A stretch of DNA of 64,000 nucleotides from Streptomyces parvus. Lineage in GTDB: Bacteria; Actinomycetota; Actinomycetes; Streptomycetales; Streptomycetaceae. Where the stretch lies: assembly GCF_014648875.1 (NCBI RefSeq), contig NZ_BMRY01000013.1, positions 62,001 to 126,000 on the forward strand, in the 5' to 3' direction. The notes below the pieces were generated by a model that worked only from the letters and a program-made list of their open reading frames with translations, did not search any database and had not been told where the DNA came from. The position numbers and the translations under genes are program-made. This document shows positions 42,831 through 51,177 of the stretch, one piece after another; the stretch's first letter is position 1; every line of letters begins with the position of its first letter.

Positions 42831-43512
42831 GGCCGCCCCGGATCCGGTCGACGACGGCCGAGACGAGCTCGTCGAACTGCTCGTCCGGGGTGGGCGGCGG
42901 CAGCGCGGCGGCTTCTCGGAGGGTGGGGATGTCCAGGTCGGCGTGGCCGGCCGGCCAGGCGTCGGGAACGAGCCCGGCCCGGCCCGGACTGTCGCCCGCG
43001 CGGTCCGCCGGTCCGTCGATCACGAGGACGAAGGACAGGACCAGCAGGGAGAGTTGGCGGTGCGCCGCGAGCGCCGCGGGCATGTCCAGGCCCACGTCCC
43101 GCAGCAGCCGCAGAAAGCGGTCCAGGTTGAGCAGGCGGTTGGGGTGGACCGAGGCCGGGGGCGTGTCCTCCTCCAGGGAGACCAGCAGGGCGCGGGGCCA
43201 GCGGCGGTACAGCGCCCGCAGGGAACCGGCGTAGTCCGCGACGGAGGTCTCCCAGGTCGAGGCGTGCAGCGGGGGCGGGTTCCACGAGGTCAGCAGGGTG
43301 TCGACGGCCAGGTGGACGACGTCCTGGCGATCCTCCACGTAGTTGTACAACGCCCTTACGGTCACGCCGAGTTCGGTGGCGAGGGCGCGCATCGTGAGGG
43401 AGGCGAATCCCTGGGCTCCGGCCATCTCCAGCGCCTTGGCGGCGATGCTCTCGCGGGTGAGGACCGGGCGGCCCTTGCGCGTGGCGGGGCGGCGGCGGGA
43501 CGTGGCAGGCAT
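42817..43512 (-). CDS. TetR-family transcriptional regulator
   Basis: This 231-aa regulator has a basic N-terminus (SRRRPATRKGRP) and the helix-turn-helix FASLTMRALATELGVTVRAL YNYV. The C-terminal region recalls the TetR_C tetracyclin-type group. It is divergent from the MFS transporter gene across about 200 nt and is its likely local repressor. Its 3' end overlaps xdhC-type tail to tail by 14 nt. No clear palindrome stands out in the divergent gap. TTGAACTT and TTGACTT repeats near 43532-43556 are the only candidates. Confidence 0.88.
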   Translation of the reverse strand: MPATSRRRPATRKGRPVLTRESIAAKALEMAGAQGFASLTMRALATELGVTVRALYNYVEDRQDVVHLAVDTLLTSWNPPPLHASTWETSVADYAGSLRALYRRWPRALLVSLEEDTPPASVHPNRLLNLDRFLRLLRDVGLDMPAALAAHRQLSLLVLSFVLVIDGPADRAGDSPGRAGLVPDAWPAGHADLDIPTLREAAALPPPTPDEQFDELVSAVVDRIRGGLRAG

Positions 43513-43711
43513 GGCGCCAGGGTACGGCCCGCTTGAACTTCACACCTGTTGACTTTAGTGGCGGGTCCCTCCAGGCTGGCCACGTCACGGGTCGCCCGGT
43601 ATCTCGTCCGGACCACCCGGGCCTGTCCGTGCTGCGCACACGTCGCTGCCCACACGTCCGCGAAGCCTGCGAACGCCTGTGCCCACTCCTGCCCCGGAGG
43701 ACGGTTCCCGT

Positions 43712-45192
43712 ATGTCCACCCGTCGGAAGTCCCGCCGTCTGCCGCCCCTGAGCGGGGTCCTGATGCTCGTGATGGCCTCCACGGGGCTGGTGGTGATCGA
43801 CCTGACGATCGTGGCCATCGGACTGCCGCTGATCAGCGCCGACATCGGGGACGGAGCCTCCGCCGAGTCCGTGGTGGTGACGTACACGGTCGCCATGGGC
43901 GCCCTCACCCAGGTCGTCGGCAGCCTGTCGGACCGGTGGGGCCGGCGGCCCCTGTTCCTCGCCGGGATCGCCGTGTTCACCCTGTCCTCGCTGGCCGCGA
44001 CCGTGGCGCCGGACCTGCTGTGGCTCGACGTCGCCCGCGTGGTCCAGGGCGCGGGAGCCGCCGCGATCATGGTGAACGGCATCCCGCTGCTCTCCGACCG
44101 CTACTCCGGTGAGGAGCGCGACCTCGCCATCGGCGCGTGGGGCTCGTTCGCGACCGCGGCGGGCCTGCTCGCCCCGGTCTTCGGCGGCGTCCTCGCCGAG
44201 ACCTTCGGCTGGCGGGCGGTGTTCGCGGTCAACCTGCCGCTCGGCGTGGCCGCCTGGGTGCTGGCCGTACGGGTGCTGCCCCGCTCCCCGGGGGCGGCGG
44301 GCACGACGGAGGCGTCCGGTACCCCGGAGGCTCAGGCCCCCGGGCCGCAGCACGGACGGACTGGCTCGGCAGCCTGCTGCTGATGCTCGGTCTCGGCACG
44401 GCGACGCTGCTGATGCTCGGCTCCGGCGACACCCCCTGGTCCGGGCGGGACACCGCCGTGCTGCTCACCGCCTGCGCGGTGCTGACCGCCTTCCTGGCCG
44501 TCCAGCTCAAGGTGCCCACGCCGACGCTGGAGCTGCGGATGTTCGGCAGTCCCGCGTTCTCCGGCGCGATGCTGGCCGTGCTCCTCTCCCGCGTCCTGAC
44601 CATCGGCGGCTCGGTCTACCTGGTGCTGTACTTCTCCGACGGCCTCGGCATGAGCCCCACGGGGGCGGGCCTGCTGATGACCCCGATCTTCCTGGCCCAG
44701 GTCGTCATGGGCATGGTCGGCTCCAAGCTCATCGGAGACCGGCCCCCCGGCCTGGTGATCGGCTCCGGTTACGCGCTCAAGGGCGTCGGCCTGGCCGCCC
44801 TGGCCCTGTTGATTACCCCCGACACCCCCTGGTGGGCACTTGTCGTGCCGCTGCTCGCCTGGGGTGCGGGCGGCGGGATCGCCGGCGCACCCGTCATGGC
44901 GGTCGCCGTGCGGGTCACGTCCCCCGAACGCGTCGGCATGGTCGCGGGAACGGTTTCCACGCTCGCCTCGCTCGGCGCCGGTGTCGGCACCGCGGCGCTC
45001 GGTTCCGTCTTCGCCCTTTCGGGAGGGGACGGCGCCGAGGCGGTCACCGACGGCGCCCGCACCGTACTGGCCGTGTCCGCGGCGCTCGCGGTCGTCGCCG
45101 TGATCACCACCGTCACGCTCGTCGGACCCCGCCGCGTCCCTGCCCGCGTTCCCGCACAGGAGGACGGTGATCCCGCCCCCGCCGGGACGTGA
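43712..45192 (+). pseudogene. MFS drug-efflux transporter interrupted by a frameshift
   Basis: The first part (ATG 43712, GGAGG 12 nt upstream) encodes helices 1-6 of an EmrB/QacA-like MFS pump. It includes VVIDLTIVAIGLPLISADI and GSLSDRWGRRPLFLAG, and ends at a stop at 44383. Helices 7-14 continue in the next frame from about 44345 (RTDWLGSLLLMLGLG) to 45192. A one-base loss near the C/G run at 44335-44350 explains it. Full length would be about 490 aa. It may be a sequencing error, a recent inactivation or, less likely, a -1 ribosomal frameshift. The divergent TetR gene would be its regulator. Confidence 0.8.
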
Positions 45193-45210
45193 GGGCCACT
45201 GCGGCGCGTC

Positions 45211-45897
45211 CTAGCCGGCGTCCTGGCGGCGCACCATCTCGGCGATCCAGTCGGGTGCGTACGGGGAGGTGCACCCCGGAGAGGTCGGATAGTCCTTGAG
45301 CACCTCCAGCCGCTCTCCGATGCCGACGGCACGGGCCCGGAGACCCGGGTTGTCGATGCCGATCTGGGCCAGGCAGTGGTTCATCGCCCACTGCAGACGG
45401 TCCGGGGCGTCCTTCATCTCCGCCTCGATGACGTCCAGCAGCCCCGGGAGGTCGAGGCCCTCGGGCTTCTTCCCGACGCGCTCGGTGGTGAGCGCCCAGC
45501 CGGCGCTCGCGACCACGGGATCCGGATCGGCGGACCAGGCGACGCGCAGCTCCTCGGCGTGCGGGCTCTTCTTCGCCACGTAGTTCACGAGCCAGTCGTG
45601 CACCTTGGGTGCCCGGGCCTCGCGCAGCATGCGGTCCAGGTCGTCACGCCCGAAGGCCTTCGGGCGACAGATCAGGAGCGCCAGCAGCCTCGCCGCGGTG
45701 TCGGCCGTCTCCCACAGCCGGACCGCGAGCTCCTGCTGCGTCCTGAGCCGCTTCGCGACGGCCCGCAGCTTGCCGAGGTTCACGCCGTGGTCGTCGCCGT
45801 GCTTCTCGTTCACCGCGCGGGCCCGCGGGTCCTCCAGGGCGGCCAGCTCGGCCATGACGTCCGCCACCGTCGTGTCGACCGGGTTCTCCGCGGCCAC
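45211..45897 (-). CDS. DNA alkylation repair (AlkD-like HEAT-repeat) protein
   Basis: This 228-aa protein matches the AlkD-like group of HEAT-repeat DNA glycosylase relatives. It has MAELAALEDPRARAVNEKHG at the N-terminus, GVNLGKLRAVAKRL and VHDWLVNYVAKKSPHAEEL. These segments occur in actinobacterial proteins annotated as DNA alkylation repair enzymes. Helical repeats cover the middle. It is a lone gene, convergent with the frameshifted transporter (18-nt gap). Glycosylase activity is not certain for this subgroup. Confidence 0.78.
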   Translation of the reverse strand: MAAENPVDTTVADVMAELAALEDPRARAVNEKHGDDHGVNLGKLRAVAKRLRTQQELAVRLWETADTAARLLALLICRPKAFGRDDLDRMLREARAPKVHDWLVNYVAKKSPHAEELRVAWSADPDPVVASAGWALTTERVGKKPEGLDLPGLLDVIEAEMKDAPDRLQWAMNHCLAQIGIDNPGLRARAVGIGERLEVLKDYPTSPGCTSPYAPDWIAEMVRRQDAG

Positions 45898-46120
45898 CTC
45901 GGTCTCCTGTCAGTCGGTCGGAACGGGGGATTCAGCGTACGACGGTTCCACGAACGGCGGATCGCGGGTTTGGCGGCGCCGTACGGGGTCACTCCGGTAC
46001 AGCGGAGCGAGCCACCGACTGCCGGACCGTCCGGTGACGGCCTCCCGGGCTTCGCCCCGCTGGCGAGGAGACATGAACCGCTCGACGGTGGAATTACTGC
46101 TGACCGCACAGGAGGACACG

Positions 46121-46297
46121 ATGCGTGACGTACGCAGGATCTTGCGCGCCAAGGTCCTGAAGGCCCGCGGACTGGCCAAGGAGTCGGACGGCAAGGCGCT
46201 CGACGACCAGGGCCGCAGGAACGAGGGACGGCGTCGGCAGGCCGACGCGGACCGGCTGGGGCGGCGGGACCGGCCGGACGGGACGTCCGGCCGTTGA
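46121..46297 (+). CDS. Small basic CsbD-like protein
   Basis: This 58-aa, highly charged protein begins MRDVRRILRAKVLKARGLAK and continues ESDGKALDDQGRRNEGRRRQ, loosely like CsbD-type stress proteins. The ATG at 46121 has AGGAGG about 6 nt upstream. An ATG at 46073 would add 16 residues. Its stop overlaps the TTG start of the HemK2-like gene by 4 nt, so it belongs to the following operon. The gap before it (45898-46120) holds no other gene. Confidence 0.6.
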   Translation: MRDVRRILRAKVLKARGLAKESDGKALDDQGRRNEGRRRQADADRLGRRDRPDGTSGR

Positions 46298-47061
46298 ACG
46301 GCGGCCGAGGGGTTCGGCTTTCCGAGGGCGAGGACGACCCGGTGACGCCGGACGCCCTGCCGGGCGCTCCCGTCACGGCCCCGGCGGCGGGCGCGGCGGC
46401 CGCGCGTCCGGGCCGGGTCGTGCGCCTTCCGGGGGTGTACCGCCCGCAGACCGACACGCTGCTGCTGGCCCTCGCCATGCGCCGCGAGGGGATCGGCCCG
46501 GGTACGGATCTGCTGGACCTGTGCACCGGGAGCGGCGCGCTGGCCCTGCACGCCGCCCGGCTCGGCGCCCGCGTCACCGCGGTGGACATCAGCCGCCGGG
46601 CCGTTGCGTCCGCACGGTTGAACACCGCGCTCGCCCGCCTGCCCGTCACCGTACGGAGGGGGGACCTGCTCCGGGCCCTGCCGGGCCGCACGTTCGACGC
46701 CGTCGTCAGCAACCCCCCGTACGTCCCGGCCCCCGGCCTGACCCTGCCGCGCTACGGACCGGGACGCTCCTGGGACGCGGGCCCCGACGGCAGGGTGGTC
46801 CTCGACCGCATCTGCGACGACGCCTCCGCCGCCCTGCGCCCCGGCGGCCTGCTCCTGCTGGTCCAGTCGGGGCTGAGCCGCCCGGAAGAGACGGTCGGCC
46901 GGCTGTCCGCGGCCGGTCTCGACGTCCGTGTGACCGACCGGGTGACGATCCCGTTCGGACCGGTGACGCGCCGCCGGGCCGCCTGGCTGCGCGATCAGGG
47001 CCTGCTGCGGGACCGGCTGGGGCGGGAGGAACTGGTGGTGATCCGTGGCCGGAAGGAATGA
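46294..47061 (+). CDS. HemK2/MTQ2-type N5-glutamine methyltransferase
   Basis: This 255-aa SAM-dependent methyltransferase has motif I LLDLCTGSGALALHAA, the acidic AVDISRRAVASARLN strand and the catalytic NPPY box (VVSNPPYVPAPG). NPPY enzymes of the HemK2 group methylate glutamine side chains, in release factors in eukaryotes and archaea. The bacterial targets are unclear. The TTG start at 46294 overlaps the previous gene; a GTG at 46342 is an alternative. It is followed without a gap by the CDGSH gene. Confidence 0.85.
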   Translation: MNGGRGVRLSEGEDDPVTPDALPGAPVTAPAAGAAAARPGRVVRLPGVYRPQTDTLLLALAMRREGIGPGTDLLDLCTGSGALALHAARLGARVTAVDISRRAVASARLNTALARLPVTVRRGDLLRALPGRTFDAVVSNPPYVPAPGLTLPRYGPGRSWDAGPDGRVVLDRICDDASAALRPGGLLLLVQSGLSRPEETVGRLSAAGLDVRVTDRVTIPFGPVTRRRAAWLRDQGLLRDRLGREELVVIRGRKE

Positions 47062-47332
47062 GACACCACGCCGCGTGGTGGTGAACCGGGAAGGCCCGAT
47101 CCTGGTGGAAGGGCCGGTCGAGGTCGTCGGCGACGACGGCACGACGACCCGGTCCGACCGGTTCGTCGTCGCGATCTGCACCTGCCGCCGCAGCCGCGCC
47201 TACCCCTGGTGCGACACCAGCCACCGCCGCCGCAAGCCCGCAGGGCCCGCGAAATGCCGCCCGGACGGCGGACAGCCCGAGGAAGCGGACGACCGACAGC
47301 CCGAGGACGGCGAGGAGGAGACCCGACCGTGA
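47045..47332 (+). CDS. CDGSH-type 2Fe-2S protein
   Basis: This is a 95-aa protein with a CDGSH iron-sulfur motif in the form CTCRRSRAYPWCDTSH (about residues 45-60). It gives the three Cys and one His ligands, with Thr in place of the usual Gly. An acidic tail (PEEADDRQPEDGEEE) follows. MitoNEET-like proteins use this cluster for electron or cluster transfer. The start overlaps the HemK2-type gene and the stop overlaps the diiron-protein gene (GTGA). Tight coupling to the next gene suggests that it supplies electrons to that protein. Confidence 0.88.
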   Translation: MAGRNETPRRVVVNREGPILVEGPVEVVGDDGTTTRSDRFVVAICTCRRSRAYPWCDTSHRRRKPAGPAKCRPDGGQPEEADDRQPEDGEEETRP

Positions 47333-48429
47333 CGACCCGGGCCACCACACCCCGCGACAGCCCTGCCGCGCCCCCCGCGCTGCCCTCGGCACGCGGCCCC
47401 CTGAGCGAGAGCGTCCTCGCCGTGTTGGCGGGCGGCGGCACCCGCCTGCCCGCCGCCGACGCGGTCCGCCGCTCCGACCCGTACGGGGACGACCTCCAGC
47501 TCCTCCTGTACGTCCTCTACGAGCTCCACTACCGGGGGTTCGCCGGGGTGGACGAGCGCCTGGAATGGGACCCCGACCTGCTCGGCGTGCGCGCGGCGGC
47601 CGAGGACGTCTTCCTGGACGCGCTGCGCCGCAACGCCGGCCCGGGCGGGCGGGACGTGGCCCGGGCGGTGGACGGGCTCCAGCTGGAACCCGTCGGGGAC
47701 GACGGCCACAGCGTCAGCCACCACCTCCGGCGGGAGGGCGAGCTGTGGCAGCTGCGCGAGTACGCCGCCGTGCGCTCTCTGTACCACCTCAAGGAGGCCG
47801 ATCCGCATCTGTGGGTGGTGCCCAGGCTCCGGGGCCGGGCGAAGGCGGGCATGGTGGCCGTTGAGTTCGACGAATTCGGGGCGGGACGGGCGGAGAACGT
47901 CCACGCCCAGCTCTTCGCCGACCTGATGACCGACCTCGGCCTCGACGCCCGGTACGGCCGTTATCTCGACGTCGCGCCCGCCCAGGCCCTGGCCGTCGTC
48001 AACATGATGTCCCTCTTCGGCCTGCACCGGCGGCTGCGCGGCGCCCTGGTCGGGCACTTCGCGACCGTGGAGATCACCTCGTCCCCCGGATCGAGGCGAC
48101 TGGCCGAGGCTCTGCGCCGGGCCGGTGCGGGCCCCGCCGCCCAGCGGTTCTACGACGAGCACGTGGAGGCCGACGCGGTCCACGAACAGGTGGTGCGCCA
48201 CGAGGTGATCGGCGGCCTGCTGGAAGACGAGCCCGGCCTGGCGGCCGACGTCGTGCTGGGCATCGAGGCGACCGGCCACGTGGAGGGCCTCCTCGGGGAC
48301 CATCTGCTGGCGGCGTGGCGCGGGGGCCGATCGGCGCTGCGCACACCGCTGACGCCTGAGAGAAGGGCGTGGCCCGTCAGGCGACACCCTGGAGCACACC
48401 GTCGCGCACGCGCTCGCAGGACTGGCTGA
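47329..48429 (+). CDS. Iron-containing redox enzyme, heme-oxygenase-like diiron (HDO) family
   Basis: This 366-aa all-helical protein resembles the heme-oxygenase-like diiron oxidase/oxygenase family. Likely metal ligands are in VEFDEFGAGRAENVHAQLF and FYDEHVEADAVHEQVVRHEV. The GTG at 47329 overlaps the CDGSH gene. The last 53 nt run antisense to the end of the sigma-factor gene, giving an Arg-rich tail (RRAWPVRRHPGAHRRARARR) that may be non-essential. HDO enzymes carry out desaturation, N-oxygenation or C-C cleavage. The substrate here is unknown; the CDGSH protein is a plausible electron donor. Confidence 0.85.
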   Translation: MTTRATTPRDSPAAPPALPSARGPLSESVLAVLAGGGTRLPAADAVRRSDPYGDDLQLLLYVLYELHYRGFAGVDERLEWDPDLLGVRAAAEDVFLDALRRNAGPGGRDVARAVDGLQLEPVGDDGHSVSHHLRREGELWQLREYAAVRSLYHLKEADPHLWVVPRLRGRAKAGMVAVEFDEFGAGRAENVHAQLFADLMTDLGLDARYGRYLDVAPAQALAVVNMMSLFGLHRRLRGALVGHFATVEITSSPGSRRLAEALRRAGAGPAAQRFYDEHVEADAVHEQVVRHEVIGGLLEDEPGLAADVVLGIEATGHVEGLLGDHLLAAWRGGRSALRTPLTPERRAWPVRRHPGAHRRARARRTG

Positions 48430-49171
48430 GCAGGCGCGACACGTGCATCTGCGAGATGCCGAGGCGTTCGGCGATCCGCACCTGGGTCATGTCCTGGAAG
48501 TAGCGGAGGTACAGGATCGTCCGCTCCCGCTGCGGAAGCTCCCGCAGCCCCGGCTTGGCGGCCTCACGGTCGACGGCGGTGTCCAGGGCCGTGTCGCAGG
48601 ACCCCAGCCGGTCGAGCAGGGGCGAACCGTCCTCCACGCCCGCGGGTTCGGCATCCAGAGAGAGGGCGCTGTAGCTCTCCAGGGCCTCCAGGCCCAGCAG
48701 CACGTCCTCCTCGCCGAGCCCGGTGGCCGAGGCGATCTCGGCACAGGTCGGGGACCCGCCCCCGCTGCTCTGCGCCAGCTCGTGGCGCGCCACCCGCACT
48801 CGGTTGCGGAGGTCCTGGACGCGGCGCGGCACATGGACGTCCCAGGTGTGGTCGCGGAAGTGCCGCTTCAGTTCCCCGGTGACGGTGGGTACGGCGTAGG
48901 TCTCGAAAGCCTTGCCCCGCTCCGGGTCGTAGCGGTCGACCGCCTTGACGAGCCCCATGGCGGCCACCTGCCGCAGATCGTCCATGGCTTCGCCGCGGTT
49001 GCGGAACCGGGTCGCGATCCGGTGGGCCATCGGGAGCCACGAGCAGATCGTCTCCTCGCGCAGCACGTCCCGCTCCGGCCCGGGAGGAAGCGCCCGCAGC
49101 CGCCGGAACGCCCGGTCGGGCGATGGGGTGTCGGTAGGGCGGTCGGGCTCGGGGGTGGCTGCTGTGCGCAT
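48377..49171 (-). CDS. SigB/SigF-type stress sigma factor
   Basis: This 264-aa group 3 sigma factor has region 2 as MDDLRQVAAMGLVKAVDRYD and FETYAVPTVTGELKRHFRDH. Region 3 is PTCAEIASATGLGEEDV. Region 4 has YLRYFQDMTQVRIAERLGIS and MHVSRLLSQ. The ATG at 49171 has GAGGAG upstream. A SigB-type promoter (GTTT-N15-GGGTAT) lies 114 nt upstream, which suggests autoregulation. Streptomyces has several such factors for osmotic stress and development. Which one this is cannot be fixed without alignment. An anti-sigma gene is not adjacent. Confidence 0.93.
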   Translation of the reverse strand: MRTAATPEPDRPTDTPSPDRAFRRLRALPPGPERDVLREETICSWLPMAHRIATRFRNRGEAMDDLRQVAAMGLVKAVDRYDPERGKAFETYAVPTVTGELKRHFRDHTWDVHVPRRVQDLRNRVRVARHELAQSSGGGSPTCAEIASATGLGEEDVLLGLEALESYSALSLDAEPAGVEDGSPLLDRLGSCDTALDTAVDREAAKPGLRELPQRERTILYLRYFQDMTQVRIAERLGISQMHVSRLLSQSCERVRDGVLQGVA

Positions 49172-49284
49172 GGGGTCACTCCTCGTCGACGATGCGTCAG
49201 GGGCGCCGCGGGAAGGTGACCGACCGGACAAAGGCCGCCCGGAATCCCACGAGCGCACCTCTTGTCCGAAGCACGAAATACCCC

Positions 49285-49309
49285 ATACCCGGCGTAAGTG
49301 GTGCTAAAC
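49285..49309 (-). promoter_or_regulatory. SigB-type promoter of the sigma-factor gene
   Basis: On the minus strand, GTTT at 49309-49306 is separated by 15 nt from GGGTAT at 49290-49285. This matches the Streptomyces SigB-type consensus GTTT-N14-16-GGGTAT exactly. It lies 114 nt upstream of the sigma-factor ATG. Confidence 0.85.
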
Positions 49310-49340
49310 GTGAATGTCGCGAGGTTGCGGTCCGGGTGAG

Positions 49341-50009
49341 TCAGCCGGGGCCCGGGCCGAACGGGCTGTCGTCGAGGTGGTCGAGCAGATCCGCGACGTC
49401 CCGGTAGACCGCGTCCGCCCCCGCCCGCTCCAGGTCGGCGCGCGGGATACCGCCCGACAGGAGCGCCACCGCGCCCACCCCGGCCCGGGTCGCCGCCTCC
49501 ATGTCCCACACCGTGTCGCCCACGAACACCGCCTGCTCCGGAGCGACGCCGACCAGCCGGCAGGCCAGCTCCACGGGTTCCGCGGACGGCTTGCCCCGGT
49601 CCACGTCGTCCGAACTCGCCGTGTCCCGGATCGCCTCGTCCGCGTCCACCGCACGCCGCAGCGCGGTCAGCTCCGCCCCGCTCGCCGAGGTGGCGAGGAC
49701 GACCCGCCAGTCACGGCCGGCCAGGGTGCGCAGCAGATCGCCCGCCCGCCGGAAGGCGGGGAGCCGGTCGAAGTACGTTCCGTAGAGGACCGTGTGCGCG
49801 GAGCTGATGGCCTCGTCCTGCTCGGGATCCCGGTCGGCACCGAGCAGCCGCTCGATCAGGTCACCGGAGCCGAGCCCGACCGCCCGGTGGATGTCCGGCA
49901 TCGGCACCGTGTGCCCAGCCTGCCGGAACGCCTCCCACCACGCCACCACGTGCAGGTGGTTGGTGTCCGTGAGTGTGCCGTCCACATCGAAGATCGCCGC
50001 GCCTGCCAT
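49341..50009 (-). CDS. HAD-superfamily hydrolase
   Basis: This 222-aa phosphatase-type HAD protein begins with the nucleophile motif AIFDVDGTLTDTNHLHVVAWW. Motif II is VVLATSASGAEL and motif IV is AVFVGDTVWDMEAATRAG. The cap domain is of the beta-phosphoglucomutase/phosphoglycolate phosphatase type. The substrate is a small phosphorylated compound that cannot be told from sequence. It lies on the same strand as the DUF5709 protein gene (42 nt upstream) and just upstream of the sigma-factor promoter. Confidence 0.9.
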   Translation of the reverse strand: MAGAAIFDVDGTLTDTNHLHVVAWWEAFRQAGHTVPMPDIHRAVGLGSGDLIERLLGADRDPEQDEAISSAHTVLYGTYFDRLPAFRRAGDLLRTLAGRDWRVVLATSASGAELTALRRAVDADEAIRDTASSDDVDRGKPSAEPVELACRLVGVAPEQAVFVGDTVWDMEAATRAGVGAVALLSGGIPRADLERAGADAVYRDVADLLDHLDDSPFGPGPG

Positions 50010-50051
50010 GGTCAGCCGTCCCTCTCGCCGCTCGCCCGACTTCCCTCGCCG

Positions 50052-50528
50052 TCAGGTGTCGCGGCCCTGGGGGGTGTCCGCCTCGTCCGTGACATGGACG
50101 GCCGCTTCCTCGGCCGACGCGGCGCCGCCGTCGATGCCCACGTCCTCGGCGAAGACGTCGTTCTCCCGCCCGGTCGCGTCGTCCGCGCCACTGAGCCGGC
50201 CTGCCCGAGGCTCGACGGTGGACCCTTCCTGGGGTTCCCCCTCGCCCTCGGCCAGGTCGCCGATCCCGTCGCCGGCGGGCGGCTCCACATCGTCGACCTC
50301 CTGGGCGAGCCGCTGGTCCAGCGATTCGCCGCGGCGCTCCTCCGCCCCCGTGGTGCCGAACTTGGTCGCGCCCAGGGGGTGTTCGGGAGGGCTGTAGCCC
50401 TCTTCCATCTGGTCGTCCAGGTCCCGTTCGTCGAGCGTGTTCTCCAGGTCGAGCTCGTCGTTCGGGGGAATCGAGCCGTCGTCGTCCTGCGGCTGGTACA
50501 CATCGTCGCCGCGTGCGTCTGCGGGCAC
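50052..50528 (-). CDS. DUF5709-family acidic protein
   Basis: This 158-aa, very acidic, probably disordered protein has YQPQDDDGSIPPNDELDLEN near the N-terminus. It also has the conserved LDERDLDDQMEEGYSPPEHP segment of the DUF5709 family. Such proteins often belong to stress or SigB regulons in Streptomyces. It lies between the HAD hydrolase and the plasmid-stabilisation-like gene (52 nt downstream of that gene). No catalytic motif is visible. Confidence 0.85.
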   Translation of the reverse strand: MPADARGDDVYQPQDDDGSIPPNDELDLENTLDERDLDDQMEEGYSPPEHPLGATKFGTTGAEERRGESLDQRLAQEVDDVEPPAGDGIGDLAEGEGEPQEGSTVEPRAGRLSGADDATGRENDVFAEDVGIDGGAASAEEAAVHVTDEADTPQGRDT

Positions 50529-50580
50529 CTTCTGCTCCTCCGTCGTGCGGGCTGCTGTCGGACCGGGGCGGTGCCGGCCG

Positions 50581-50907
50581 TCAGCGTCCGAGGGCCTTGC
50601 GGAGCTGTTCCTTGTTCATGGAGGAACGCCCGTCGATGTTCTTCTTCTTCGCCTCGGCGTAGAGCTGGTCCTTCGTGGGGCCCTGCGCGCCTTGGTGGGA
50701 GCGTTCGCCGCCGCGCTCGTAGGCGGACTTCCTGTCCTGCGTCGACGTCCTGCTCGCCGTCCTCGACTCGCCGGCCCGGGCGCGCTGCTTGTTGACGGTC
50801 CGGGCCGCGATCTCCTTCGCCCGGCTCTTCGACGCGCCCTGTTCCTCCTGGCTCTCCTTGATGTGCTCGTACTGCCGTTCACGCTTCTTGTTCGATCCGG
50901 CCGGCAT
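50581..50907 (-). CDS. Plasmid-stabilisation-like / Rho_N-type basic protein
   Basis: This 108-aa, highly charged protein begins AGSNKKRERQYEHIKESQEE and ends with a SAP/Rho-N-like helix pair, PTKDQLYAEAKKKNIDGRSS then MNKEQLRKALGR. Streptomyces homologues are annotated as plasmid stabilisation proteins on weak grounds. The C-terminal unit suggests nucleic-acid binding. A SigB-like promoter (GTTT-N14-GGGAAA) lies about 49 nt upstream, so it probably belongs to the stress regulon together with the DUF5709 gene. Confidence 0.82.
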   Translation of the reverse strand: MPAGSNKKRERQYEHIKESQEEQGASKSRAKEIAARTVNKQRARAGESRTASRTSTQDRKSAYERGGERSHQGAQGPTKDQLYAEAKKKNIDGRSSMNKEQLRKALGR

Positions 50908-50955
50908 GACGTGCTCCTCACTGGGTCTCGTCCGTCTCGGGGGACGCCCCCCGCG

Positions 50956-50979
50956 TTTCCCGTACGGATCCCACTAAAC
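50956..50979 (-). promoter_or_regulatory. SigB-like promoter of the plasmid-stabilisation-like gene
   Basis: On the minus strand, GTTT (50979-50976) is followed after 14 nt by GGGAAA (50961-50956), 49 nt upstream of the ATG at 50907. The -10 differs from GGGTAT at two positions. Confidence 0.55.
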
Positions 50980-51043
50980 AGCGCGCACCGGAACAACGCT
51001 CCTGGAGACGTGGACAGGAAGTGACTCCCTGCAGCCGGCGGAC

Positions 51044-51078
51044 GGCGCCGACGGCTGCTTTCCCAACCGGTCGGCGCC
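51044..51078 (-). terminator. Hairpin downstream of the GAF-ANTAR gene
   Basis: Arms GGCGCCGAC and GTCGGCGCC (9 bp, perfect) are separated by 17 nt. They lie about 100 nt past the stop of the GAF-ANTAR gene on the minus strand and may end its transcript. Confidence 0.45.
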
Positions 51079-51177
51079 TGAGCTCCGCGTACGCCGGATA
51101 CCTGCTGCAGGAGTACCCCCGCGACGGATGCCAAACATGCCCCGGCCGACGTTCGGCCGAACGTGTCCGCCCTCAGG

